Shown here piece by piece: positions 1 through 5,281 of a stretch of DNA of 5,281 nt. Position 1 is the first letter of the stretch. Each line of letters starts with the position of its first letter. Below the pieces are notes generated by a model. That model ran no database searches, had not been told where the DNA came from, and saw only the letters and a program-made list of their open reading frames with translations. This stretch comes from Verrucomicrobiota bacterium. GTDB lineage: Bacteria > Verrucomicrobiota > Verrucomicrobiia > Opitutales > UBA953. The stretch covers positions 1 through 5,281 of the forward strand of contig RFQN01000111.1 in NCBI GenBank assembly GCA_009924965.1, read 5' to 3'. Position numbers and translations under genes: made by a program.

Positions 1-2
1 GT

Positions 3-437
3 GCGGATTGCCCGCTCATCCTGATGCATCGGCGAAAAGAGCCTGATTATAAGGACTTTTGGCCTGATTTCCTGCGCGACCTGCAGGGCTCGCTCCACCT
101 CGCCCGCCACGCAGGCGTGCGCCCAGAACAGCTCTGGACCGATCCCGGTTTCGGCTTCGGCAAGACGCCGAGCCAAAACCTGATGCTGGTGCGCAACCTC
201 TCGCAAGTGGTCGCGCTCGGCTTCCCGGTCCTCCTCGGCACCAGCCGTAAATCCACGCTCGGCCTCGTCTTGGACGAGCCCGACCCGCTCCGACGCGAAG
301 CCGCCCACCATGCCACCCTTACCTGGGGCATCGCCCAGGGGTGCGCGATGGTCCGCGCGCACGAGGTCGCAGCCTTGCGCGGGGTCGTCCGCACCGCCGA
401 CGCCCTGCGCCGCAGCCCCCAGGGCAGCCTTGGCTAG
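3..437 (+). CDS. folP: Dihydropteroate synthase, C-terminal half (5' truncated by window edge)
   Basis: Cytoplasmic enzyme that condenses 6-hydroxymethyl-dihydropterin diphosphate with p-aminobenzoate to give 7,8-dihydropteroate (folate pathway, sulfonamide target). The frame is open from base 3, so 144 codons of an expected ~275 are visible and the start lies outside the window. Seen in the sequence: the LMH strand motif at 21-29, DPGFGFGK from 141, the GTSRKS motif at 237-254 (Arg-Lys pair that contacts pterin and sulfonamide in the family), and the closing RAHEV at 354-368, where Arg and His normally bind the diphosphate. The last motif is usually RVHDV; Asp is Glu here but Arg and His are kept. 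The loop after LMH is about seven residues shorter than in E. coli FolP and resembles the Bacillus SulD type (MHNR-like), so this is a subtype feature, not damage. The ATG at 24 is internal, not the start. The gene runs toward a tRNA on the other strand 10 bases downstream. Confidence 0.95.
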   Translation, partial: ADCPLILMHRRKEPDYKDFWPDFLRDLQGSLHLARHAGVRPEQLWTDPGFGFGKTPSQNLMLVRNLSQVVALGFPVLLGTSRKSTLGLVLDEPDPLRREAAHHATLTWGIAQGCAMVRAHEVAALRGVVRTADALRRSPQGSLG

Positions 438-447
438 AGACCTAGGG

Positions 448-520
448 AGCCAGCAATCGGACTTGAACCGATGACCTGCCGCTTACAAGGCGGCTGCTCT
501 ACCAACTGAGCTATGCTGGC
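448..520 (-). tRNA. tRNA-Thr, anticodon UGU
   Basis: A complete 73-nt cloverleaf on the minus strand. The acceptor stem GCCAGCA/TGCTGGC pairs 7 of 7. The D-stem is GCTC/GAGC with an 8-nt loop, and the anticodon stem is GCCGC/GCGGC with loop CTTGTAA, giving anticodon TGT (reads ACA and probably other ACN codons). The variable loop is 5 nt and the T-stem ATCGG/CCGAT carries loop TTCAAGT. The discriminator base is U73 and the next bases are CCC, so the CCA tail is not encoded and must be added by tRNA nucleotidyltransferase. E. coli tRNA-Thr species carry A73; U73 may be normal in other phyla. The gene lies convergent to folP (10-nt gap) and divergent from the lipoprotein gene. No terminator is visible downstream on the minus strand, so 3' maturation probably relies on processing. 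Confidence 0.97.
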
Positions 521-546
521 GACTCCCTCGGGTAGAGGAGTCTTTT
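521..546 (+). terminator. Possible intrinsic terminator of folP, beyond the antisense tRNA
   Basis: Read on the + strand, GACT (521-524) and CCTC (526-529) pair with GAGG (535-538) and AGTC (539-542). This gives an 8-bp stem with one bulged C (525) and a 5-nt loop, followed directly by TTTT (543-546). It is the first hairpin plus T-run after the folP stop on this strand. If used, the folP mRNA would end with a tail complementary to the whole tRNA-Thr. The T-run is short and the same DNA overlaps the candidate -10 of the tRNA promoter, so the palindrome could have another role. Confidence 0.35.
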
Positions 547-566
547 CGGGCGACCGACCCTGTCAA
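539..566 (-). promoter_or_regulatory. Candidate sigma70-type promoter for tRNA-Thr
   Basis: On the minus strand a perfect TTGACA (566 to 561) is followed after 16 nt by AAGACT (544 to 539), which matches only 3 of 6 bases of TATAAT. Initiation about 7 nt further would give a leader of roughly 12 nt before the tRNA 5' end at 520, a sensible distance. The -35 match is striking in such GC-rich DNA, but the -10 is weak, so the assignment rests mainly on position and the -35 box. Confidence 0.4.
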
Positions 567-615
567 CCTTGGGCCGAAGGTCGTTTTAGGGGTTGAACCC
601 TGTGTGATTTTCAAC
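562..615. promoter_or_regulatory. Cluster of TCAAC/GTTGA inverted half-sites in the divergent spacer
   Basis: Three copies of the same pentamer occur in alternating orientation: TCAAC at 563-567, GTTGA at 592-596 and TCAAC at 611-615. The last two extend to GTTGAA-N12-TTCAAC (592-597, 610-615). The middle copy also lies inside GGGTT-G-AACCC (590-600), a palindrome around a single centre base. The first copy overlaps the candidate -35 of the tRNA promoter. The last two end 28 bases before the lipoprotein ATG. This could be an operator serving one or both divergent genes, but short inverted repeats also arise by chance. No convincing + strand promoter for the lipoprotein gene was found in the same spacer. 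Confidence 0.2.
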
Positions 616-642
616 GGAAAATCGCCCTCCTATCCCCGCACC

Positions 643-2340
643 ATGCGTCTCTCCGTATCCCTCCTCGTTCTTTGCGCCGGCATCACTGGTTGCACGACCT
701 CCGTTGACCCCGCGCTCGTTGATACGATCTCCGTCACCTCGAACCCGCCGAGCGCCGCGGTTCGCCTGAACGGCGTTCCGGTGGGCCGCACGCCGACGAC
801 CGTCACCTTGGAGCGCAACTCCAACTACGAACTCGCCGTGGGCAAGGGCGGCTTCTCCCCGGAAGTCACCTACTTGAAGCCTGCCCTCCGCACGAACGAT
901 AAGGGCTCCCTCGATTTCGGCTTCCCCTCCAAGGTGAACATCACCCTCACCAAGCTGCCGGCCGCCGGCGAAGCTTCTGTCCCGGAAGGCGATGAAGCCG
1001 AATTCAAGGGCCTGGTGAAGAAGGCGAACGGCGAAGCCCTCGAAGCCTCCAGCTCCCTCAAGAACGACATCACCGCCGTGGTCGAAGCCTCCCAGAAGGT
1101 GAAGGCCGCCCTCGCTCAGCGCGAAGCCGCTTCCAAGGCCAAGCTCGAGGCCATCAGCAAGGCCCTCGACGACGCCCGCAATGAAGCCGCCAAGGGCACC
1201 GATGCCGCCGCCGAAGCCAAGATCACCGAAGCCGAAGCGTCCCTCAAGGCCGCCCTCGCCGAACGCGACTCCGGCGCCGCCACCCAAGCCGCCATCACGC
1301 TCGCCAAACTCGAACAGCGCCGCGTCGCCCTCGAGACCCGCGCTGAAATCGTCGCCGCCAACGAACTCGCCCAGCAGGTGGCCGCCGCCAAGGCGGAAGT
1401 CGCCGCCGCCTTCGCCGCTTCGGACGCCAAGGTCGCCAAGGCCCAAGCCGATCTCGCCGCCGCCCGCGGTGGCCTCACGAACGGCAAGACCGCCGCCGAA
1501 CGCGTGACCGAACTGGAAGCCCAGTTCAACGCCGAGAAGGCCGCCCTCTCCGCCGCCCAGCAGAATTCCCAGGACGTCCTCAAGGCCCTCTCGAGCCGCA
1601 ACGAGGAACTGACCAAGATCGCCAACACCGGCGTCGAAAACGCCAAGGCCGAAGCCGCCAAGCAGCTCGCCTCCATCCAGCAGGCCCTCGAAGAACAGAA
1701 GGCCGCCGTCGGTAAGGCCACCCAGGAACGTGATGACGTGAAGGCCGCCAACGAGAAGGCCGCCGCCGCCGCCAAGGAAGCTGCCGACAAGGCCCTCGCC
1801 GATGCCAAGGCCGCCGCCGACAAGGCTCTCGCCGAAGCCCAAGCGAACGCCGACAAGGCCCTCGCCACCGCCAAGGATGACGCCGACAAGAAGGCCGCCG
1901 AACTGGTCAAGCAACTCGAACAGGCCAAGGCCGACAGCAAGGCGGAAGCCGCTGCCGCCGCCGAGAAGGCCCTCGCCGAAGCCAACACCAAGCTGAAGGA
2001 AGCCAACGACAAGCTCGCCGCCACCGAAAAGGCCCTCGCGGAAAGCAAGGAAGCCGCGGACAAGACCCTCGCCGAAACCAAGGAAACGGCCGCCGCCGAA
2101 AAGGCCGCCGACAAGGCTGCAACGGAAAAGGCCCTCGCCGACGCCCGCGCCGACGCCGAGACCAAGCTGGCCGAAGCGACCAAGGGCGCCAAGGAAGCGA
2201 TCGCCGAATCCAAGCGCCGCGTCTACGCCGAGCGCAACACCCGCGTCGCCCTCCTCGAGCTGCGCGCCCGCACCAAGGCCATCACCGAAGAAGAATACAA
2301 GGCTCAGCTCGCCGAGCTCCGCAAGGAATTCGCGCAGTAA
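643..2340 (+). CDS. PEGA-domain lipoprotein with a long hendecad-repeat coiled coil and SHOCT-like C-terminus
   Basis: An envelope protein of 565 residues with no established name. Residues 1-17 form a lipoprotein signal peptide: Met-Arg start, hydrophobic core, lipobox ITGC with Cys17 as the lipidated residue. The residues after Cys17 are Thr-Thr, so by the E. coli rule there is no inner-membrane Asp signal. Residues ~29-80 match the PEGA pattern (SxPxxAxVxLNGxxVGxTP), an extracytoplasmic beta domain. From ~117 to ~535 it is almost pure helix, rich in Ala, Lys and Glu; no proline occurs after Pro114 and no cysteine after Cys17. Exact 11-residue repeats appear at 381-424 and again at 462-527. 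Residues 536-563 (LLELRARTKAITEEEY and following) resemble the SHOCT motif. The in-frame GTG at 604 would add 13 polar residues before the signal peptide, so ATG 643 is preferred. No Shine-Dalgarno is seen. Lys is almost always AAG and Ala mostly GCC, suggesting high expression. It is monocistronic, closed by a strong terminator. A structural or tethering role is inferred only. Confidence 0.85.
   Translation: MRLSVSLLVLCAGITGCTTSVDPALVDTISVTSNPPSAAVRLNGVPVGRTPTTVTLERNSNYELAVGKGGFSPEVTYLKPALRTNDKGSLDFGFPSKVNITLTKLPAAGEASVPEGDEAEFKGLVKKANGEALEASSSLKNDITAVVEASQKVKAALAQREAASKAKLEAISKALDDARNEAAKGTDAAAEAKITEAEASLKAALAERDSGAATQAAITLAKLEQRRVALETRAEIVAANELAQQVAAAKAEVAAAFAASDAKVAKAQADLAAARGGLTNGKTAAERVTELEAQFNAEKAALSAAQQNSQDVLKALSSRNEELTKIANTGVENAKAEAAKQLASIQQALEEQKAAVGKATQERDDVKAANEKAAAAAKEAADKALADAKAAADKALAEAQANADKALATAKDDADKKAAELVKQLEQAKADSKAEAAAAAEKALAEANTKLKEANDKLAATEKALAESKEAADKTLAETKETAAAEKAADKAATEKALADARADAETKLAEATKGAKEAIAESKRRVYAERNTRVALLELRARTKAITEEEYKAQLAELRKEFAQ
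1783..1914 (+). repeat. Four tandem 33-bp (11-residue) repeats in the lipoprotein coil
   Basis: Four in-register units begin at 1783, 1816, 1849 and 1882. Each starts with gccgacaag (Ala-Asp-Lys); the first three read ADKALADAKAA, ADKALAEAQAN and ADKALATAKDD, and the fourth has diverged (ADKKAAELVKQ). The DNA copies differ mainly at third positions and in the last codons, so they look like old internal duplications kept by selection for helix geometry. An 11-residue period is typical of hendecad coiled coils, which have little or no left-handed supercoil. Confidence 0.8.
2026..2223 (+). repeat. Second block of degenerate 33-bp (11-residue) repeats
   Basis: Six consecutive 11-residue units (lipoprotein residues 462-527) follow the pattern (E/D)K-x-LAE-x-K-x-x-A: EKALAESKEAA, DKTLAETKETA, a diverged AAEKAADKAAT, EKALADARADA, ETKLAEATKGA and KEAIAESKRRV. 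The block is out of register with the first one: the 59 residues from Asp382 to Glu441 equal five hendecads plus four, and the 21 residues from Glu441 to Glu462 equal three heptads. The coil therefore changes periodicity between the blocks. The block ends where the basic linker and SHOCT-like tail begin. Confidence 0.65.
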
Positions 2341-2363
2341 GACCCTTCGGTTCCGCCCCCACG

Positions 2364-2390
2364 AAGCCCGGCCTCGCGCCGGGCTTTTTT
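2364..2390 (+). terminator. Strong rho-independent terminator after the lipoprotein gene
   Basis: A perfect 9-bp stem, AAGCCCGGC (2364-2372) with GCCGGGCTT (2378-2386), encloses the 5-nt loop CTCGC. It runs into six consecutive T residues (2385-2390). It lies 24 bases after the lipoprotein stop codon and 36 bases before the gcvT start, so it separates the two transcription units. Confidence 0.93.
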
Positions 2391-2426
2391 GTTGGAAGAG
2401 CCGACAAACCTCGGCACCTTGAGGTC

Positions 2427-3518
2427 ATGTCGGAAACGCTCGCACGCACGCCTCTCTACGACCTCCACGCCGAACTCGGCGCCCGCTTGGTGCCCTTCGC
2501 GGGCTGGGAGATGCCCGTGCAATACACCGGCATCATCGAGGAACACATGGCCGTCCGTAAGGCGGCCGGGCTCTTCGACGTCTCCCACATGGGCGAAGCG
2601 CGCATCCGCGGCCGCGATGCCGCGGCGTTCCTCGACCGCATCATGACCAATGAGCTGTCGACGCTGAAGCCCGGCGCCGCCCGCTACACGCTGATGTGCC
2701 AGCCCGACGGCGGCTGCGTCGACGACCTCATCGTCTACCGGTTCACCGAGACGGAATTCCTGATCTGCCTCAACGCCTCCAATGCGCAGAAGGACATCGC
2801 CTGGATGCGCTCGCTCATCGGCACCGCCAAGGTCGAGGTCCTCGACGAATGCGCCGCCTGGGCCCAGCTCGCCATCCAAGGACCGCGCGCCGAACAGATC
2901 CTCGCGCTCACGACCGCGCTGCCGCTCGCCTCGATCCGGCGCTTCGGTTTCCTGGTCGGTGAAGTGGCCGGCGCTTCCGGCTGCGTGGTCTCGCGCACGG
3001 GCTACACCGGTTCGGCGGGTTTCGAAATCTACCTACCCGCGGCTTCCGCGACCAAGGTCGCGCGTGCGCTCCTCGCCGCCGGCAAACCGCACGGGCTCAT
3101 ACCCGCCGGCCTCGGCGCCCGCGACTCGCTGCGCCTCGAAGCGGGTTACCCGCTCTACGGGCACGAGATCTCCGAACGGATCTCGCCCATCCAAGCCGGA
3201 CTCGGCTGGACGGTGAAATTCACGAAGGCCCAGTTCGTCGGTCGCGAAGCGCTCCGCCGCCAAGCCGAAGGTGGTCCGCCTTCTTCGGTGGTGATGTTCT
3301 CCCTCGCCGACCGCCGCATCGCCCGCCAAGGGGCCATCATCTTCGCAGGTGACACCGCCGTCGGCGAAGTGCTTTCGGGCACGTTGTCGCCGGTCCTCAA
3401 CAAGCCCATCGGCACGGCCCTCGTCGCCGCCGGCTTCACGGGCTCGTCCGAACTGACGGTCGACATCCGCGGCACGCGCCTACCGCTGCAGGTCTCGGTC
3501 GAACCGTTCGTGAAATAA
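2427..3518 (+). CDS. gcvT: Glycine cleavage system T protein (aminomethyltransferase)
   Basis: Cytoplasmic enzyme that takes the aminomethyl group from lipoylated GcvH, releases ammonia and forms 5,10-methylene-tetrahydrofolate. At 363 residues it matches the family (E. coli 364) and is intact. Visible landmarks: [11 protein letters not shown] at 23-33, [10 protein letters not shown] at 48-57, and [11 protein letters not shown] at 95-105, whose Asp99/Asp100 pair includes the conserved catalytic Asp of the family. Further on come the signature [18 protein letters not shown] and, in the C-terminal barrel, [17 protein letters not shown]. The ATG is preceded by GAGG (2421-2424) only two bases away, too close for a normal Shine-Dalgarno, but the N-terminus aligns with the family from this Met. 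It is the first gene of the presumed gcvT-gcvH-thiH-rsmE unit. Only 36 bases separate it from the preceding terminator, and no clear promoter is visible there. Confidence 0.97.
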   Translation: MSETLARTPLYDLHAELGARLVPFAGWEMPVQYTGIIEEHMAVRKAAGLFDVSHMGEARIRGRDAAAFLDRIMTNELSTLKPGAARYTLMCQPDGGCVDDLIVYRFTETEFLICLNASNAQKDIAWMRSLIGTAKVEVLDECAAWAQLAIQGPRAEQILALTTALPLASIRRFGFLVGEVAGASGCVVSRTGYTGSAGFEIYLPAASATKVARALLAAGKPHGLIPAGLGARDSLRLEAGYPLYGHEISERISPIQAGLGWTVKFTKAQFVGREALRRQAEGGPPSSVVMFSLADRRIARQGAIIFAGDTAVGEVLSGTLSPVLNKPIGTALVAAGFTGSSELTVDIRGTRLPLQVSVEPFVK

Positions 3519-3541
3519 CCTTTCGCCTTCATAACCCTACC

Positions 3542-3922
3542 ATGAGCCAAGTCCCCGCCAATCTCCGCTACACCAAGGAACACGAATGGATCCGCCTCGA
3601 GGCGGACGGCACCGCCACCATCGGCATCACCGACCACGCGCAGGCCGCGCTGGGTGACGTGACGTTCGTCGACCTCCCCAAGGTGGGCAAGAGCTTCGCC
3701 GCCGGCGAGGTCTTCGGCACCGTGGAATCCGTCAAGGCGGCTTCCGACCTCTACTGCCCGGTCTCCGCGGAAATCGTCGAGGCCAACACGGGCCTCAACG
3801 ACTCGCCTGACCTGGTCAACCGCGAGCCCTATGGCGGCGCTTGGATGATCCGCGTGAAGCTGAAGAACCCCGCCGAAGCCGCCCAGCTGCTCGACGCCGC
3901 GGCCTACAGCGCCTCGCTCTAA
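3542..3922 (+). CDS. gcvH: Glycine cleavage system H protein (lipoyl carrier)
   Basis: A small soluble carrier whose lipoyl-lysine arm shuttles the aminomethyl intermediate from GcvP to GcvT and electrons to dihydrolipoamide dehydrogenase. At 126 residues it has the usual length. Seen: the N-terminal [11 protein letters not shown], the [19 protein letters not shown] strand region, and the lipoylation motif [17 protein letters not shown] with Lys65 as the modified residue. The typical end region ([15 protein letters not shown]) follows. It lies 23 bases after gcvT in the same direction, so co-transcription is likely. No Shine-Dalgarno is seen before the ATG; the upstream bases are ataaccctacc. 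gcvP, the decarboxylase both proteins need, is not in this window. Confidence 0.98.
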   Translation: MSQVPANLRYTKEHEWIRLEADGTATIGITDHAQAALGDVTFVDLPKVGKSFAAGEVFGTVESVKAASDLYCPVSAEIVEANTGLNDSPDLVNREPYGGAWMIRVKLKNPAEAAQLLDAAAYSASL

Positions 3923-3951
3923 GTCCGTTCGGCTGCCCGCCGACTTCCTTC

Positions 3952-5091
3952 ATGTCGTTCGCCGCCGTCCATGCCGCCCATCCGTGGGATGACGTGCTGG
4001 CCGGCGTGCAAGCGAAGACCGATGGCGACGTCCGCCGCGCGCTCGCCCGCGCCGCCCAAGGGGCCTGCGACCTGCAGGACTTCCAGGCGCTGATCTCGCC
4101 CGCGGCCGCACCGCACCTCGAGGAGATGGCCCGGCTCAGCCAAGAGCGGACGGTGCGTCGCTTCGGCCGGACGATGCAGCTGTTCGCGCCGGCCTACCTC
4201 TCGAACGAGTGCCAGAACGTCTGCACGTATTGCGGCTTCTCCGCCGGCAACAAGGTCGCGCGTCGCACGCTCAGCCCGGGTGAGATCCTCGTCGAGGCCG
4301 GCGCGCTCAAGAAGCTGGGCTTCGACCATCTGCTCTTGCTGACCGGCGAGTCGACCAAAGTGGCCTTGCCGTTCTTCGTCTCGGCCCTCGACCTGCTCCG
4401 CCCACACTTCGCGTCGTTGTCCATGGAGGTCCAGCCGCTGGAAACGGAGGAATACGCCGAGCTCCGCCGCCATGGGCTCAACGCGGTCTTGGTCTACCAG
4501 GAGACCTATCACCGCGAGACGTACAACCTGCATCACCCCAAGGGTCGCAAGGCCGACTTCCTCTACCGCCTCGATGCGCCCGACCGCGTGGGCGCCGCCG
4601 GGGTCCACAAGATCGGGCTCGGCGCGCTCTTCGGCCTCGAGGATTGGCGGGCCGAGTGCTTCTTCACGGCGCTCCACCTGCAGTGGCTCGAGCGCAAGCA
4701 CTGGCGCAGCCGCTTCAGCGTCTCCTTCCCGCGCATCCGCCCGCACGAGGGCGACATCGAGCCAAAGGTGGAGATGACCGACCGCGACTTGGTCCAGGCG
4801 ATCTGCGCGTTCCGCCTCTTCAACAGCGAACTAGAGCTGACGCTGAGTACGCGCGAACGGCCGGCGTTCCGCGACCAGGTCTGCAAACTGGGGATCACCG
4901 CCATGAGCGCGGGCTCCCACACCAACCCGGGCGGCTACTCCGAGGGGCGCGACGCGTCGCTCGAGCAGTTCGCCATCGACGATAGCCGCTCGCCCGCCGA
5001 GATCGCCGCGATGCTCCGCGCCGCAGGCTTCGAGCCGGTCTGGAAGGATTGGGATCCGTCTTACGATCGCCCGGAGGCGCAACTGGCATGA
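3952..5091 (+). CDS. thiH: 2-iminoacetate synthase (radical SAM tyrosine lyase)
   Basis: Radical SAM enzyme that cleaves tyrosine to p-cresol and dehydroglycine (2-iminoacetate), which ThiG uses to build the thiazole of thiamine. At 379 residues it is close to E. coli ThiH (377). The cluster motif is CX3CX2C at Cys87, Cys91 and Cys94 within YLSNECQNVCTYCGF, the ThiH arrangement. Further ThiH-like stretches are LLLTGE, SMEVQPLETEEY, YQETYHRETYNLHHPKG, HKIGLGALFGLEDWR, LSTRERPAFRD and the C-terminal PVWKDWD. HydG is related but has a longer C-terminal domain, so ThiH fits better. The frame is open upstream to a TTG at 3841 overlapping gcvH, but that extension is a gcvH shadow, and ATG 3952 gives the family N-terminus. 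No Shine-Dalgarno precedes it. It begins 29 bases after gcvH and overlaps rsmE by 4 bases. No thiG, thiS or thiF is nearby, which is unusual. Confidence 0.93.
   Translation: MSFAAVHAAHPWDDVLAGVQAKTDGDVRRALARAAQGACDLQDFQALISPAAAPHLEEMARLSQERTVRRFGRTMQLFAPAYLSNECQNVCTYCGFSAGNKVARRTLSPGEILVEAGALKKLGFDHLLLLTGESTKVALPFFVSALDLLRPHFASLSMEVQPLETEEYAELRRHGLNAVLVYQETYHRETYNLHHPKGRKADFLYRLDAPDRVGAAGVHKIGLGALFGLEDWRAECFFTALHLQWLERKHWRSRFSVSFPRIRPHEGDIEPKVEMTDRDLVQAICAFRLFNSELELTLSTRERPAFRDQVCKLGITAMSAGSHTNPGGYSEGRDASLEQFAIDDSRSPAEIAAMLRAAGFEPVWKDWDPSYDRPEAQLA
5073..5077 (+). promoter_or_regulatory. Ribosome binding site of rsmE
   Basis: GGAGG lies within the last codons of thiH, 10 bases before the ATG at 5088. 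It supports the overlapping start and is the only well-formed Shine-Dalgarno among the five starts in the window. Confidence 0.6.
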
Positions 5092-5281
5092 GCCCCCTCC
5101 GCGCCTGGATCGACCCCGCGCAAGCGCGCACAGCCGCCGCCGGCTCCCGCCTCCGCTTATCGGGCGAAGAGAGCGCCCACTTGGTCCGCAGCCTCCGCGC
5201 CCGCCGTGGCGACCCATTGGTGCTGCTCGACGGCGAAGGCCACCTGCTCGAAGGTAAACTGGAGTCGGCCGATGGCGAAGG
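5088..5281 (+). CDS. rsmE: 16S rRNA (uracil-1498-N3)-methyltransferase, N-terminus (3' truncated by window edge)
   Basis: SPOUT-family enzyme that methylates N3 of U1498 in 16S rRNA using SAM. Only the first 64 codons are present, covering the N-terminal PUA-like RNA-binding domain; the methyltransferase domain lies beyond the window. Seen: LRLSGEESAHLVRSLRARRGD followed by LLDGEGHLLEGKL, the typical RsmE opening (GEE-x2-HL-x-R-x-LR-x3-GD then a DG-x-G turn). The ATG shares bases with the thiH stop (ATGA, 4-base overlap), which suggests translational coupling, and a GGAGG lies 10 bases upstream. Identification rests on the N-terminal motif only, but that motif is characteristic. Confidence 0.85.
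   Translation, partial: MSPLRAWIDPAQARTAAAGSRLRLSGEESAHLVRSLRARRGDPLVLLDGEGHLLEGKLESADGE

Noticed and set aside
21..60. Apparent deletion in the folP loop after the LMH motif (about seven residues shorter than E. coli)
   Set aside because: The Bacillus SulD-type enzymes have the same shorter loop with an MHNR-like motif, so this is a normal subtype.
604..642. GTG start for the lipoprotein 13 codons upstream
   Set aside because: It would put polar residues and prolines before the signal peptide; ATG 643 gives a standard lipoprotein signal.
586..1914. Long minus-strand open frame (442 codons, Gly/Leu-rich) opposite the lipoprotein gene
   Set aside because: The repeated GCC/AAG/GAA/CTC codons of the + strand gene leave few reverse-strand stops. 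The translation is low-complexity glycine-rich with no domain, and the + strand has a signal peptide, PEGA domain and terminator.
1783..1914. CRISPR-like regular repeats of 33 bp
   Set aside because: The units are contiguous with no spacers, lie in frame within a coding sequence, and encode an 11-residue coiled-coil repeat.
1116..2213. Second long minus-strand open frame (365 codons, Ser/Ala-rich)
   Set aside because: It is the same composition artefact in another frame; it is low-complexity and has no recognisable motif.
2391..2426. Glycine riboswitch upstream of gcvT
   Set aside because: Only 36 bases lie between the terminator and the gcvT ATG, too few for the aptamer. Only a 5-bp inverted repeat (GCCGA 2400-2404, TCGGC 2411-2415) is present.
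3841..3951. N-terminal extension of thiH from an upstream TTG
   Set aside because: It overlaps gcvH out of frame, encodes an Arg/Pro-rich shadow peptide, and would make ThiH 37 residues longer than the family.
3919..4746. Minus-strand open frame opposite thiH (275 codons)
   Set aside because: It is antisense to a clear radical SAM gene with all family motifs, and its own translation has no recognisable domain.

Overview
This is an ordinary-looking stretch of a high-GC (by eye roughly two-thirds G+C) bacterial chromosome. It carries housekeeping genes around one unusual envelope-protein gene. There is no CRISPR array, insertion sequence, phage gene or attachment site. The organism is probably diderm (Gram-negative): it encodes a lipobox lipoprotein with a PEGA domain and a very long alpha-helical rod. 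Most starts lack a normally spaced Shine-Dalgarno sequence, and the dihydropteroate synthase is of the short-loop (Bacillus SulD-like) type. This would fit a Verrucomicrobiota/Opitutae-like genome, but that placement is only a weak inference.

Layout. Positions 1-437 (+) hold the 3' half of folP (dihydropteroate synthase, folate synthesis). Ten bases later and on the opposite strand lies a complete tRNA-Thr(UGU) gene at 448-520. A perfect TTGACA box upstream of it is a candidate promoter element. A hairpin with a T-run at 521-546, read on the + strand, may end folP transcription only after it has crossed the tRNA gene. The divergent spacer up to 642 contains several TCAAC/GTTGA half-sites in inverted arrangement. 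Positions 643-2340 (+) encode a 565-residue lipoprotein: signal peptide with lipobox, PEGA domain, about 420 residues of Ala/Lys/Glu-rich coiled coil with 11-residue repeats, and a SHOCT-like C-terminus. A strong intrinsic terminator follows at 2364-2390.

The rest (2427-5281, +) looks like one transcription unit: gcvT, gcvH, thiH, rsmE, with gaps of 23 and 29 bases and a 4-base ATGA overlap. GcvT and GcvH are two of the four glycine cleavage proteins and deliver one-carbon units to tetrahydrofolate. ThiH is the radical-SAM tyrosine lyase that makes dehydroglycine for the thiamine thiazole ring. RsmE (N-terminus only) methylates 16S rRNA U1498. Neither gcvP nor thiG/thiS lies next to these genes in the window, so pairing glycine cleavage with a lone thiH is the main genomic-context curiosity. 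The most distinctive single object is the PEGA-coiled-coil-SHOCT lipoprotein.
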